Part shown: in pieces, positions 29,950 through 39,548 of the stretch
Numbering within the stretch: the first letter of the stretch is position 1
How the letters are laid out: every line of letters begins with the position of its first letter
From: Sycon ciliatum
Lineage: Eukaryota; Porifera; Calcarea; Leucosolenida; Sycettidae
Assembly (NCBI RefSeq): GCF_964019385.1
Contig: NC_088655.1
Span: forward strand, 5,703,337 to 5,767,336
Reading direction: 5' to 3'
DNA length: 64,000 bases
Made by a program: the position numbers and the translations under genes
The notes under the pieces: generated by a model
Seen by the model: only the letters and a program-made list of their open reading frames with translations
The model's database searches: none
Told to the model about the DNA's origin: nothing

Positions 29950-31638
29950 TCATTGCAAGGTGTAGGGGATGGAGGCAAGCTTAAATTGCTGGGCAGCCTT
30001 GATCTCCCTTACACTCCTTGGGAGAGCGTTCCAGGCCAAGGCTGCCTGAAAGGCCAGGCGAGATCTGCCGGCTTCTGACTGTGCCGAGGGGACAGTGAGG
30101 CCCCTGGAAACCTGGTGCCGGGTGGTGCTGCCAGCTGATGGTGAGAAGAGGTCCTGGAGGACACTGCTGGCTTTCCCATTGACACAGCGCCACACCAGGA
30201 CGAGCCGCTTCTGGGCGTAGCACTCCCGAACTCTGTACAGGGACATCCGTTCGAGCAGAGGCTGAGCCGAGGTGTGAGGCGGCAAACCGTATACCGCTCT
30301 CGCCGCTCGGTTCTGCAGGACCTGAAGGCGATCAAGCTGCGAAACCTTGAGGGAGGAAGAGAAGGCGTTAGACCCATATAGGAGGTCAGGCATGATGACT
30401 GACCTCACATACTGGATGCGACTACTGAGGCTCAGACATCTGCGGGACCGCCACAATGCTCCAATCTTCTGCACAACTTTCTTCGCCATCGCGTCAACAT
30501 GGGGGTCCCACTTCACAGCGGCGTCAAGGGTCACGCCGAGGTACCTTGCTGTTGGGCTCAGGGGAAGCTCTGTCTGGTTGCAGCGGACAGCGACATGCTG
30601 ACCCGCATTGCGTTGTGGTACAATTGACAGGACCTGGCTCTTCTTGTCATTTAGTAGCAGATGTCGATGCTTGAGCCAGTCAGCGACGTTGGTGACGGCC
30701 CCTGACAGGCAGGCTGATGTGGCTAGCACTGATTTTCTGTGGCAGTGCACTGCAATGTCATCGGCAAATTGCAGAGATGGAGCAGGATGGGCTATGGCAG
30801 GGACATCACGGGTGTACATGCTAAACAGGATCGGTCCTAGGACCGAGCCCTGTGGTACACCAGATGAGCACTTAGCAGCAACACTGTAGGTGGGGCCAAT
30901 GCGCACTTGCTGGGTTCGATCGCTTAAGTAGCTGCAGAACCAGCGAAGGGAGGCATTGTCCAGGCCGAGATCGAATAGGTCCCGGACCAGTTGGCTGTGA
31001 TTGACCTTATCAAAGGCTTTTGACATGTCGATTAGGCAGACGCCTGTGGTCAACTTGTCGTCCCGGGCCTTTAAGATGGCATCTGTTGCTACAACTAGGG
31101 CGTCCTCTGTGGAGTGCTCACGGCGGAAGGCAAACTGAGTCGGTGGTATGGCACATGATCGCTCCAGATGTGCAACAAGTTGCTTCTGGACTATCTTCTA
31201 GAGTAGTTTGGATACGATCGGCAGGAGCGACACAGGACGATAATTTGCAGCTACCGATGGATCGCCAGCTTTGAAGAGAGGGCTTATTACAGCATGTTTG
31301 AAAGCCAGAGGGACTTCACCATGCCTCAGCGATGAGCTGAAGAGCACTGAAAGCGATGGAGCCAACAGGTCAGCGCAAGCACGTAGCAGACACCCAGGAA
31401 TCCCATCACTGCCTGTGGCTTTGCAGGGATTTATCCGTTCCAGGAGGTGCTTGACCTCATCTGGGGTGGTTGACTGGAAGGTCAGCATTGAGCCTTGCGG
31501 CTGTGGACCAATGGGAATCTGGAGCTGTGCCGGACGGGACGGATCATGTACAATGCTGTGGAAGGCATCCGAGACTTCTGTGATGTCGCACGTTGGCTGA
31601 TGATGTTGACGAGAACGGCTAGTGACAGAGTTGATCAC
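29950..31638 (-). pseudogene. CR1/jockey-type LINE RT with one nonsense codon
   Basis: Two minus-strand frames in the same register (31,198-31,638 and 29,950 to about 31,198) read through as one RT if a single TAG at about 31,198 is ignored. The motifs are in order: INPCKATGSDGIP, FKAGDPSVAANYRPVSLLP, TQFAFRREHST, CLIDMSKAFDKVNH (catalytic Asp), SGVPQGSVLGPILF, LQFADDIAV (catalytic Asp pair), RYLGVTLDAAVKWD and the thumb LQNRAARAVYGL. The stop falls where KLLEKIVQ is expected, so it looks like a one-base change of a Glu codon. The endonuclease half is missing. Confidence 0.85.
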
Positions 31639-31639
31639 G

Positions 31640-32200
31640 GACCAACTCTGTCTGTGTACTGGCTCGTGCTACTTCAACTGCTGACTCTGAGATGACTGCA
31701 GATGGAGCTGCTGGACAGCCTGCAGTTCAGGGCGAAGTGCAAGCCTGTCAAACCACTGACATGCTTTCACCGATACTGCAGAAGGAACGCAGTGAGACCA
31801 GGACGCCAATCCAGGAGAGCAACAGATTTTTCAGTGGCAGAGGGAAGGCACCTCATCAGTCACCTGACACTGACAAAGATGGATTCACCATGGCGTCAGG
31901 GAAGCATACATTCCCAGCAACTCCCCGGGCTGACAAACTCGCCAACGCTTTCTCCACTGCAGCTGAAAGTGACGAAGTTTCAGTTGCTGAATATACGGGT
32001 AACAGTGGCGCACAGGTCACAATCAACGGAATAACATTAATTTTGAGTGCTAACTTGACAACAGTGCCATCTACCGACAGCCTCTGCTCCTCATACCCTA
32101 GTTCCTCTAAATCCGAACGCTACAGCACTCCAACCCACTGTTACAAGAACAGTGCTTGCAAAATTGGAGCAAAATGTGACCATTGCATTCCTCAACATTA
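31640..32200 (+). other. Unassigned open frame upstream of a LINE endonuclease
   Basis: A 169-codon + strand frame (31,692-32,201) precedes the endonuclease fragment on the same strand and could be ORF1 of that LINE. It contains a Cys-rich end (CKIGAKCDHC) but no motif I recognise. Composition alone does not prove coding. Confidence 0.3.
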
Positions 32201-32880
32201 ATTTTGTAGTCTACGCTACAAAGTACATGAACTGTCGGACTTGGTGCATTCGATGGACTGGGACATTGTCGGTGTGGCCGTGACTTGGTTCACCAACACA
32301 GTAGCTAACAATGTGATCGATATATCTGGATACAGCCTTGCCAGGCTGGATCGAGCCGGCCTACCCGGTGGAGGTGTGTGCCTGTATTACAGGGCTACTC
32401 TTCCTGTCACCATACAGCCAGATCTGAAGATCTGAAGGTGGACGGTATTGAAGGCGTGTGGATCAGTCTGCACCACTCTAAACAGAGGCACCTTTTTGCG
32501 TGTATTTATCACCCCCTTGCTGAATCAATTCATTACCTGGACAGATTTGAGCAGGCTCTTCACCGGGCTTCAGTGGTATCACCATCTGTCACCCTGCTCG
32601 GTGACTTCAACATTAATGTTAGCTCAGCTGCAACACCCCAGCTCCACCATTTCAATGATGGAATTCACTCTTTCGGTTTGATAAATCTAGTATCTTTCCC
32701 AACCCGAATACTAGTAACCCCAAGATGTCCAGCCAGCAAGACACGGACCTGATCCCCACCAGTAGCCCTGTTACAGTCTCCTGCAATGTCACACCCTGTA
32801 CTCTGAGTGATCACTTGGCCGTACATGCTAGACTGGACCTTGCGCTACTGTCTGCTAAGCATCAACAATCCTCACATCGC
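32200..32880 (+). pseudogene. LINE apurinic-like endonuclease remnant, frameshifted
   Basis: The + strand frames together give a LINE EEP-type endonuclease: DIVGVAVTWFTNTV (where ETW is usual), then YSLARLDRAGLPGGGVCLYY, then in another frame SVTLLGDFNINV, and TLSDHLAVHARLD at the end. GDFN and SDH are the catalytic motifs. Frame changes occur near 32,430 and 32,720. No RT follows on this strand. The RT at 29.95-31.6 kb is on the opposite strand, so this is a different insertion. Confidence 0.7.
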
Positions 32881-33067
32881 CAGGGAGGAAGTTTAATGGG
32901 GTACTAGCTGTGCTAGTACTTGTTAGCAACAATCCGAACTAGCACACACACTGCACTGCATTGCTTTGTACTGCATTCAAGACTGACGTCATGCGCTCTG
33001 TTTTGTTGCGTAATCACAAATGGCACCAGCCGGTTTTGCGGAAAAGAAAAACAAATCTTGCTTGCCC

Positions 33068-33163
33068 TGTTGTGCTCTTCCGGACAACGGGTCGTGCTTC
33101 AGCAGTGTTTCTTTTAGGTGCTCTTCTAGACAATGGATCGTGCTTCAGCAGTGTTTCTTTTCC
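33068..33163. repeat. Tandem duplication of about 49 bp
   Basis: The segment GTGCTCTTC ... TCGTGCTTCAGCAGTGTTTCTTTT occurs twice in succession, from about 33,070 and about 33,119, with a few substitutions. Confidence 0.85.
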
Positions 33164-33217
33164 TTTCGTAGTTTTGCTGCCAGCCCGAGCGTCACCTCGA
33201 CACTTTATTTCTTCAGT

Positions 33218-33620
33218 ATGTCTGACCTAACTGTCGACAATGTCAAGGCAATGCCTTGCCAAGCCCTCCGCGGCCAGCTTTCTCAGCGCGGCTCTATTCC
33301 GAAAGAAAACTGAGTAAAAGTATTTTACAAGACCGTTTGCTGCTACAGCCAGCCCTTGGTAGTGAGGTCTGCTCCGGCCAAGAGAACCAGCAACATGACA
33401 GTACGGACACGCCTCGCGAGCCCAGAAGCCCGACTGTCACCAATGCCTCCTCCTCCAGCTCAGGTCACTCGGGCTCAACAGATCTCTGCGCTCTCGTACG
33501 GGACGAGGTGTAGTCGGCTTTGTCGGCCGCCACTACGGAGAGAATTGTGCCGCTCCTCACCCAAGGCCAAGGCAATGCGGCTGCTGCTGCCACTGCGCCA
33601 GCCCAAGCTCCTATAACACA
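33218..33620 (+). pseudogene. Possible SAP-like gag fragment
   Basis: The frame around 33,218 starts MSDLTVDNVKAMPCQALRGQL and, after a frame change, KLSKSILQDRLL. The pattern (two short helices around LR..L..RG then L..RL) is SAP-like and occurs at the start of some retrotransposon gag proteins. Downstream frames are Pro/Ser/Ala-rich with no domain. Weak evidence. Confidence 0.3.
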
Positions 33621-33707
33621 CCCCATCACCGCGCAAGGTCAAGGGTATCATGCAAGAAGAGCGAAGAACACCGCAGAACTTACCCATCAGAAGCCGCTGA
33701 GCATTGG

Positions 33708-33789
33708 CATGTTGGGTGAGCGGACTATCCAACGTGACCCTCATATACGCACATTTTACTCTGACGTGGGCGAGCGGGCTCCCCACGTC
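33708..33789. other. Diverged twin hairpins (third locus)
   Basis: CATGTTGG (33,708-33,715) pairs with CCAACGTG (33,729-33,736) around GTGAGCGGACTAT. GACGTGGG (33,763-33,770) pairs with CCCACGTC (33,782-33,789) around CGAGCGGGCTC. Spacing, loops and order match the reverse complement of 159-243. The stems differ from it by paired changes. Confidence 0.75.
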
Positions 33790-34200
33790 CCAATTTGGTC
33801 TTTCTTCTTCCCATGTCTTTCTTTCACTTTCTTCTCGAATGATTTCGTACGTGCATTCTGTTTTTCTGCTGACAGGTTGCTCATATTCCAGTTTTACCTG
33901 TTCTAGTTTTTCCTGGAAATATCTCGTACCATTCTAGGCAATGATCACGCCATATCTCTAAATTGCGCTACAAAAGAAGCTCTGGCGCTCTCTTTCACTG
34001 CAGTCGAGACTCTGTCCCAGCTCTCTGTCTTGGTTTACTTTTAGCTCGGATTTGAATGACTACTCACAACGTAAAACTATATGTTGGCCCCTGGGTTGTG
34101 TTGGGTTTGTCGTGAGGCCACACATCTATTCAGTCGGCGCTCGTAGTGATTTCGGGGTCCGGTCACTGATAGCCATGGATGCGACAGATTCGCCTTGTTT
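33790..34200. other. No gene seen
   Basis: The pyrimidine-rich stretch just after the hairpins is followed by unremarkable sequence. No domain or repeat is supported. Confidence 0.4.
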
Positions 34201-34229
34201 TATTCATTGAAAGCACCTGTGCTGAACTT

Positions 34230-35034
34230 ATGAAATGGCTGGCAGTGGCAGCAGAGGGTTGGGCGTATTTTTGAGGCTACTTTTAAGTTCTTACCTTATA
34301 CCTCACACCCTCAAACTTATCACAGACAATAACGACCTCTTGGGGAGATAGCCTGCAACTAGCTCGGGAATCCCCGCAATACACTTACAATAGTTGTGCA
34401 GTGAAATACCAAGCAATGGACATCAACAGGCTAATAGGGAGCCATAGCTGACTTGTAATGAGTGGGAACAAGTGAAGTCAATGGCCGGATAGGAGGAGCA
34501 GAGCTAAATGTTCCAATCTACCGTATTAAAGATGATGTGATGTGAGAAATGGAGGGTGAAAACCCAGTATGAGCTAGAACCAAACAGTTGTGTTGACGTT
34601 GCATTGATGGCATCAGATAAAAAAGAAAGTGAAAGTAAGCAGTCATGCACATGCAAGAACAATGTCATTAATGATTCATTATGGCTGGTGTTGTTGTGAA
34701 CAACCCTGTCTACACTGGCCAACATGCAACACTGACAGCCCACTCGACATTAGACTAGTTACTTGCTTTCGCACAAGAAGAACTAAAACTAAAAGGGCTA
34801 GAGAAAAAGAATAAAGGCTTGCGCATCAAGATGACACGGACAAAATGGCGACCTACGTCATCGTGTGCTCACACAATAATACTGGAAAAAGGAAGAATGT
34901 CACGAACACAGCAAGAATAAATAATACAAAGCTCAACAATAATATTATTGATACGTGGTGATCAACAGTAAATATGTTCGTTATCAACAAAGGAATAGAG
35001 ATAGCGTCGACAGTTACTTGGTCAATCTATTACA
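34230..35034 (-). mobile_element. gypsy-B LTR and associated region (uninterrupted copy)
   Basis: On the minus strand the terminus TGTAATAGATTGACC begins at 35,034, directly after the purine tract GGAGGGAGAGG. The same sequence ends an LTR at about 55,824. The region continues leftward and matches, piecewise, 48,940-48,980, 49,958-50,310, 50,608-50,700 and 55,287-55,824, where three large insertions split it. The outer end is uncertain. Confidence 0.7.
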
Positions 35035-36205
35035 CCTCTCCCTCCAAACGCCACAAATCAGGAACAATATCGCATTGGGCATCGATGGCTAGCTGGGGCA
35101 TGGAGATCATAGCGTGAGACTGAGTCACTGCCTCCGCTGTCAAATTGCAGGCCGACCGCTCCGCTATCACTTTCGTCATTGTCACTGTCACTCTTGGCAG
35201 GACTCAGCTAAGCACTGTGGACATCAGTAGTAATGTAAGGCAATTCAAGTCACCCCTCCCTTTACATCCTCAGTGTTCGGTAATACTGGAGCTCAGTCTA
35301 GCTTCAGCGGTCAATGTTGACCACTGTCTCTGCGTCATTGACATGGCTGATCACAACGGGTGATGGTGAAACACTCTTCTCCACCTTCCAGCCAGGCTCA
35401 AATGGTGGGAGCAGCTTCTGGTGACACCAGGGACGTCTGAAGAGTAGGGCATCACGGGTAACGTGGGTGATTGTGTGCTGCTGGGTGGTTGTGGAGGGCT
35501 CGATGCAGACAACTCTGTCTCCACAACATCGCGTACACGGGCCGCCGATCTATTCAGTTTGTCAACCCACTTGCTCGGCACAGGGTCGCCCGGGCACATT
35601 TACAGAACTAATGACCGGGGCTTCCAGCCACACATCGCGTGCATAGGCGACACTGTTGTCGAAGAATACGACCGGAAACGATAGTAGAACAGCAGGAGGT
35701 GCAGCTCCCTCCTCCAGTCCGATACTTGATCTAGTACTTTCCTCATCAGCGTTATACGAGTCTGATTAATGCGCTCCACGCCGCATTGTGACTGTGGGTG
35801 ATGAACTGCTCCCCTTTTTTCACGCACGCCGAACTAGGTGAGGAGGGGCCGGACAAGAGCATTCTGAAATTCGGTCCCATTGTCCGTTCTGATCTAGTCG
35901 GGCGGATCCCAACTGGAGCAGATTTTAGTCAGCGCTCCTGCAACACTTGCTGGATCGCGTCGCCATAGTGGCTTCACCTCCACCCACTTTCTAAACACAT
36001 CATTGCACACAAGTACGCAGTGGTACTGTCCGCTGTGGTCTGCACCAAGCTCTAATGTGTTTCCTTGCAGCACACTCCAAGGGCGACCGGGGATCTCTGG
36101 GGCAGTAGGTGGCACCTTCGTTCCACCACGTCCATTCGCGGCACCATGTACCATGTACCATGTATACGCCCGTCGGAAGAGAAGCACGCAAATCTGCAAA
36201 TGCAC
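35035..36205 (-). pseudogene. gypsy-B integrase and pol C-terminus
   Basis: The minus-strand frames contain an integrase core. 35,894-36,205 has VLQGNTLELGADHSGQYH, then VCNDVFRKWVEV. The next frame has RTDNGTEFQN with the second catalytic Asp. 35,600-35,827 has HPQSQCGVERINQT with the catalytic Glu. The C-terminal tail (VVNIDL-type, then an acidic SDS-rich end) matches 55,806-56,027. Several stops and frame changes break it. It is joined on its N-side to BEL RT, which is a different superfamily, so the junction at about 36,210-36,240 is a rearrangement or nested-insertion scar. Confidence 0.75.
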
Positions 36206-36239
36206 TGTACGTGCACCCTCGGATGTTCTCTTATGGCAA

Positions 36240-37000
36240 CGATAGTGAACAAGATCTGAATGAGACAGAAGACTTGCTCAAGATAACTGTCTAATCCACA
36301 CAGCTGGTGAAGCCATGTGAATCGACCACCAATGCACACCTGAACTTCGATGTTCACAGCCACCATCTTGGTTGCCTGAGCTTCTGTACTGCGGCTATCG
36401 AAGTAATCATCTATGTAGTAGTCCTATTGGATAGCGGCGGCCGTCTCTGGGTACTGAGTAGCGAACTGCTGTGCGTTGTGTTTCATCACGTACTGCGCTG
36501 ATGCGGGCGATGAAACCGCACCGAAGATCATGGACTGCATGCAGTATTGCTCAGGGTCGCCATGGCGGCATTTACCGTGCCAGAGAAAACACTGTGCCAA
36601 CTGGTCGTCCGCCCGGATATGCACTTGGTGGAACATCTCTTTGATGTCTCCGCCGAAGGCTACCTTGAATTGTCGAAAGCGGAGTAGGACACCAACCAGA
36701 GAATTAAGTAGGTCTGGACCCTGGACTAGCGCATCATTCAGACTTGTGCCACCGATTTTGCAGCCGCGTCGAAAAAAATCTCAATTTGCCGGGCTTGTTG
36801 ACTTTGTACATCCCGAAGTGCGGTAGGTACCAGGTAAGGCCGCTGACGTTGGTAGCTTCATTGGGTGAGAGCTTGCGCGCGTATCCCTTTTTCAGGTAGT
36901 CATTGACCTTGGACTCGTACTTGGCTGCAAATTCTGGCTGGGCATCCATCTTCCGTTCCAGGTGACGGAGGCGACCGAATGCCATGTCGTAGCTTCCTGG
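36240..37000 (-). pseudogene. BEL/Pao reverse transcriptase fragment
   Basis: The minus-strand frames show KKGYARKLSPNEATNVSGLTWYLPHFGMY (36,734-36,985), then MFHQVHIRADDQLAQCFLW (36,424-36,636) with Met-Phe in place of the usual Asp-Met context. After an in-frame TAG comes DYYIDDYFDSRSTEAQA, the YxDD catalytic box. This order and the WYLPHFGVY and YIDD.FDS motifs are characteristic of BEL/Pao. RNase H and integrase are missing. Confidence 0.8.
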
Positions 37001-37009
37001 GAGCTGTGG

Positions 37010-37732
37010 TCAGTCCTGCTTCCACAGCAGGCCTGTCTCGTAGCGGCCATCAATCCATTTGCTCGTCTGTTGTAGCAACGTTTCAGCGCGAGCAATCGCT
37101 GGCGACTTCAGCGTTTCTGCGCACAGCTTTACGCCAAAGTTCTCTACGGTGAATCTGTCCTCGACCAACTGGTGCACAGTGTCATGGTAGGACTTCTCCC
37201 ATATAGTCAGCGTGATGTGCGGGTCCACTCGGTTGCGAAGCTGCCCGCAGAGGCTGCCATGGATGACCCAGCCGAGTTTGGTCTGGGATGCCATGGGAGC
37301 ATTGGGCGGTCCCTCAATCACTTCCCGTGCCACAGTCAGGTGGCCGTGGTCCTGACCAATCAGCAGTTGCGGTGGTGAGCTGTGACACTTTGACAGATCA
37401 ATATCGTACAAGTGGCCCCACTTGCTCTTGACCTTGTCCAGATTGACCGGTAGTGCTGCTAAAGTTAGGTATTGCCTAGTCAGCACAATTGTGAGGACAA
37501 AAGATGCAGAGCTGCTAGTACGGTTAGTGAGGTTGATTCTCTCACTCGCTCTGTCCTGCTGTGTGATGCCGTTGGTCCACTTCAGGGACAGAGGGTCACT
37601 GCGCCCAGAAGCGCCTAGGCGCCGTGCCAGGTCTGCGTTGATCAATGTCACTGTGGATGCCTCATCGAACAGTGCTGATGTCTCAACTGTTCCACTGGGT
37701 CCGTCCTGTGTGACTGGCATGACACGGAGCAA
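37010..37732 (-). pseudogene. BEL/Pao protease (DUF1758-like)
   Basis: A 240-codon open minus-strand frame contains SALFDEASTVTLINADLARRL, where BEL/Pao proteases have DEGSTVTLI; the active-site Gly is Ala here. It continues with the hallmark LLIGQDH and TKLGWVIHG near residue 155. The frame is open but separated from gag and RT by frame changes. Confidence 0.82.
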
Positions 37733-37780
37733 TACATGATTCTGTGTGGCCGTTGCGCTGACAGATTCCGCCGCATCGGT

Positions 37781-39154
37781 TTACTCTGTGGCATCGGCCG
37801 GCGCTTCGTCAGCGGGTAGATCATGGATGTCATTCATCACGTCTGACCGGGGGGCGTGATGAAGCAGAGGGTGGTGTGGCTCCTGACAGCCATCTACCTC
37901 GCACTTTTTGCTGCGAGAGCAGTCTTTCATCACGTGGCCGCGGTTTAGGCAGGCATAGCAGAGGCGGTTCTCTCTACAGATCTTCCACAGATGACGGATA
38001 GGCTTGCCACCAAACTCCGAGCACTTGCAGTTGTCGTGCTCGCCTGTTCCACAGCCATCACAGGATTTCTTACCATCGCGTTTGCTTGACGGCTTGGCAT
38101 CAGCTGGATCCCTGGTGATTGTGTAGTTCACCTCTGGACGACGACCTGTCTTGTCCGGCACTTGTGTTCCGGTACGTGGTACGTACACATGTGCGGCAGC
38201 TTCTGCTATATCCAATAACCATTTGGAAAATAGAGCGAAACTGATGTCACCCGACGTTGACGACTGAATCACTTTCCCCCACTGCAGCCGCAGACTTGCG
38301 GGTAGCTTGGAGACAAGCTCTTGGCGGAGTTGCGGGTTATATAAGTGTCCGGCGCTGTTCAGCAGACTCATTGTGCCGACTAGTGTCTGGACGGACGCAG
38401 TGAAAGCTATTATGCCGTCAAAATCGTCACTTCTGATGGTGCTGAAGTTCCTGGCTCTCTGGATCAGGGCGCCGATCACAAGCTCAGGCCTGCCGAAACG
38501 GAGTTCAAGAGTACGAAACACTTCGTTGATGTTGTCTGGTACTGCTAGCAGTCCAGACACAGCGTCCTTGGCCTTTCCCTGCAGACATTTCTGAAGGCGC
38601 ACGATATTATCGGCATTTGAGAACCCACACTCCGTTGTGGTGGCCTTGTAAAAGTGGCTGAACAAAGGCCACTCCTCTGGGGCTCCGGAAAAGAGTGGTA
38701 GATCCTTTGCCATCGTCTGCCGAGCCAGGAAGTGGTTGGTGGTCCTGGATTGTGGTTTCGGAGGTGCTGGTGGTGGAGGGGGCACCTTCAGTTGGGTGGC
38801 CTGAGGACCCTCACTCAATGTCTGGTGGAGCGCCTGCTCCGTCATGGCCAGCTCGGAATGCACGCGTTCCAGCTGCAGTTGCAGGAACAGTTCCCGGGGA
38901 GATGGTGTGTCACTGTGGGTCAGCACAGGTGTAGCCGGCGTCGCTACGAACGGGGCTGCTGTCGCATTTAGCTGGACTGTCCGCCCTGGCACTGGGCCAG
39001 TTCTTGCTGGTGGCACAAACTGCTCTGCAGCCGAGGTCACCTGGTATGTGACAGGGTGCTGGAATTGGCCTGCTGCCGGCGTTTGGCGCTGTGCAAACAG
39101 CTCGTGCGTAGACGACACACTATCCAAAGTTAGAACGGCGGGCTGAGCAGCACG
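37781..39154 (-). pseudogene. BEL/Pao gag (DUF1759 and zinc knuckles)
   Basis: The minus-strand frame is open for 515 codons, but its first 58 codons are LTR sequence of the neighbouring chromovirus, so real gag begins near 39,154. The region LPLFSGAPEEWPLFSHFYKATT, then RLQKCLQGKAKDAV, then LELRFGRPE is the DUF1759 capsid-like domain of Pao gags. Near the end lie CDGCGTGEHDNCKC and the canonical knuckle CYACLNRGHVMKDC. The frame ends at 37,781, just before protease in another frame. The original N-terminus was removed when the chromovirus LTR arrived. Confidence 0.82.
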
Positions 39155-39313
39155 TGTAACAGTATAGACTTGATTGATTGGAGAATTCGTCGAATGATGT
39201 TCAAACCAGAGGTTATAAAGCAAAAGAAAGGTGCGAACCGCAGGAGTGAGAATAGTAGGAACACAAGGTGTTACCATAAGACGAGCAAGAAGTGTCAAGG
39301 TAAAACTATTACA
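39155..39313 (-). repeat. LTR of the chromovirus
   Basis: The + strand interval starts TGTAACAGTATAG and ends AACTATTACA, forming the inverted terminus TGTAA/TTACA (159 bases). On the minus strand the purine tract GGGGCCGGGAGAG immediately precedes TGTAATAG, marking the 3' LTR of the element at 39,314-42,002. Its left side enters BEL gag without a gap. Confidence 0.7.
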
Positions 39314-39548
39314 CTCTCCCGGCCCCATAGGAAGCCCAAGGTTCTATTAGATAACACAATCCAGTTAGGAGATGCAATTGTGGAAAGGGGAATATTAAAT
39401 AATCACTCATGCACATGCATAACCACATTGAAGTGTAATCCAACTCAACTTCATCACTCTCACAAGGAGATGACGCAAAACTATATCAGTCTATAACATA
39501 ATTATTAACTATCTCAGTAAGAGATGCATATGGCTCAGCCCAGTTAGA

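Noticed and set aside
30347..31274. Several + strand frames opposite the LINE RT
   Set aside because: They are antisense shadows of the RT, as are + strand frames over 51,863-55,175.
39155..39328. First 58 codons of the long BEL gag frame
   Set aside because: They are LTR sequence of the chromovirus read through by chance. The true gag part starts near 39,154.
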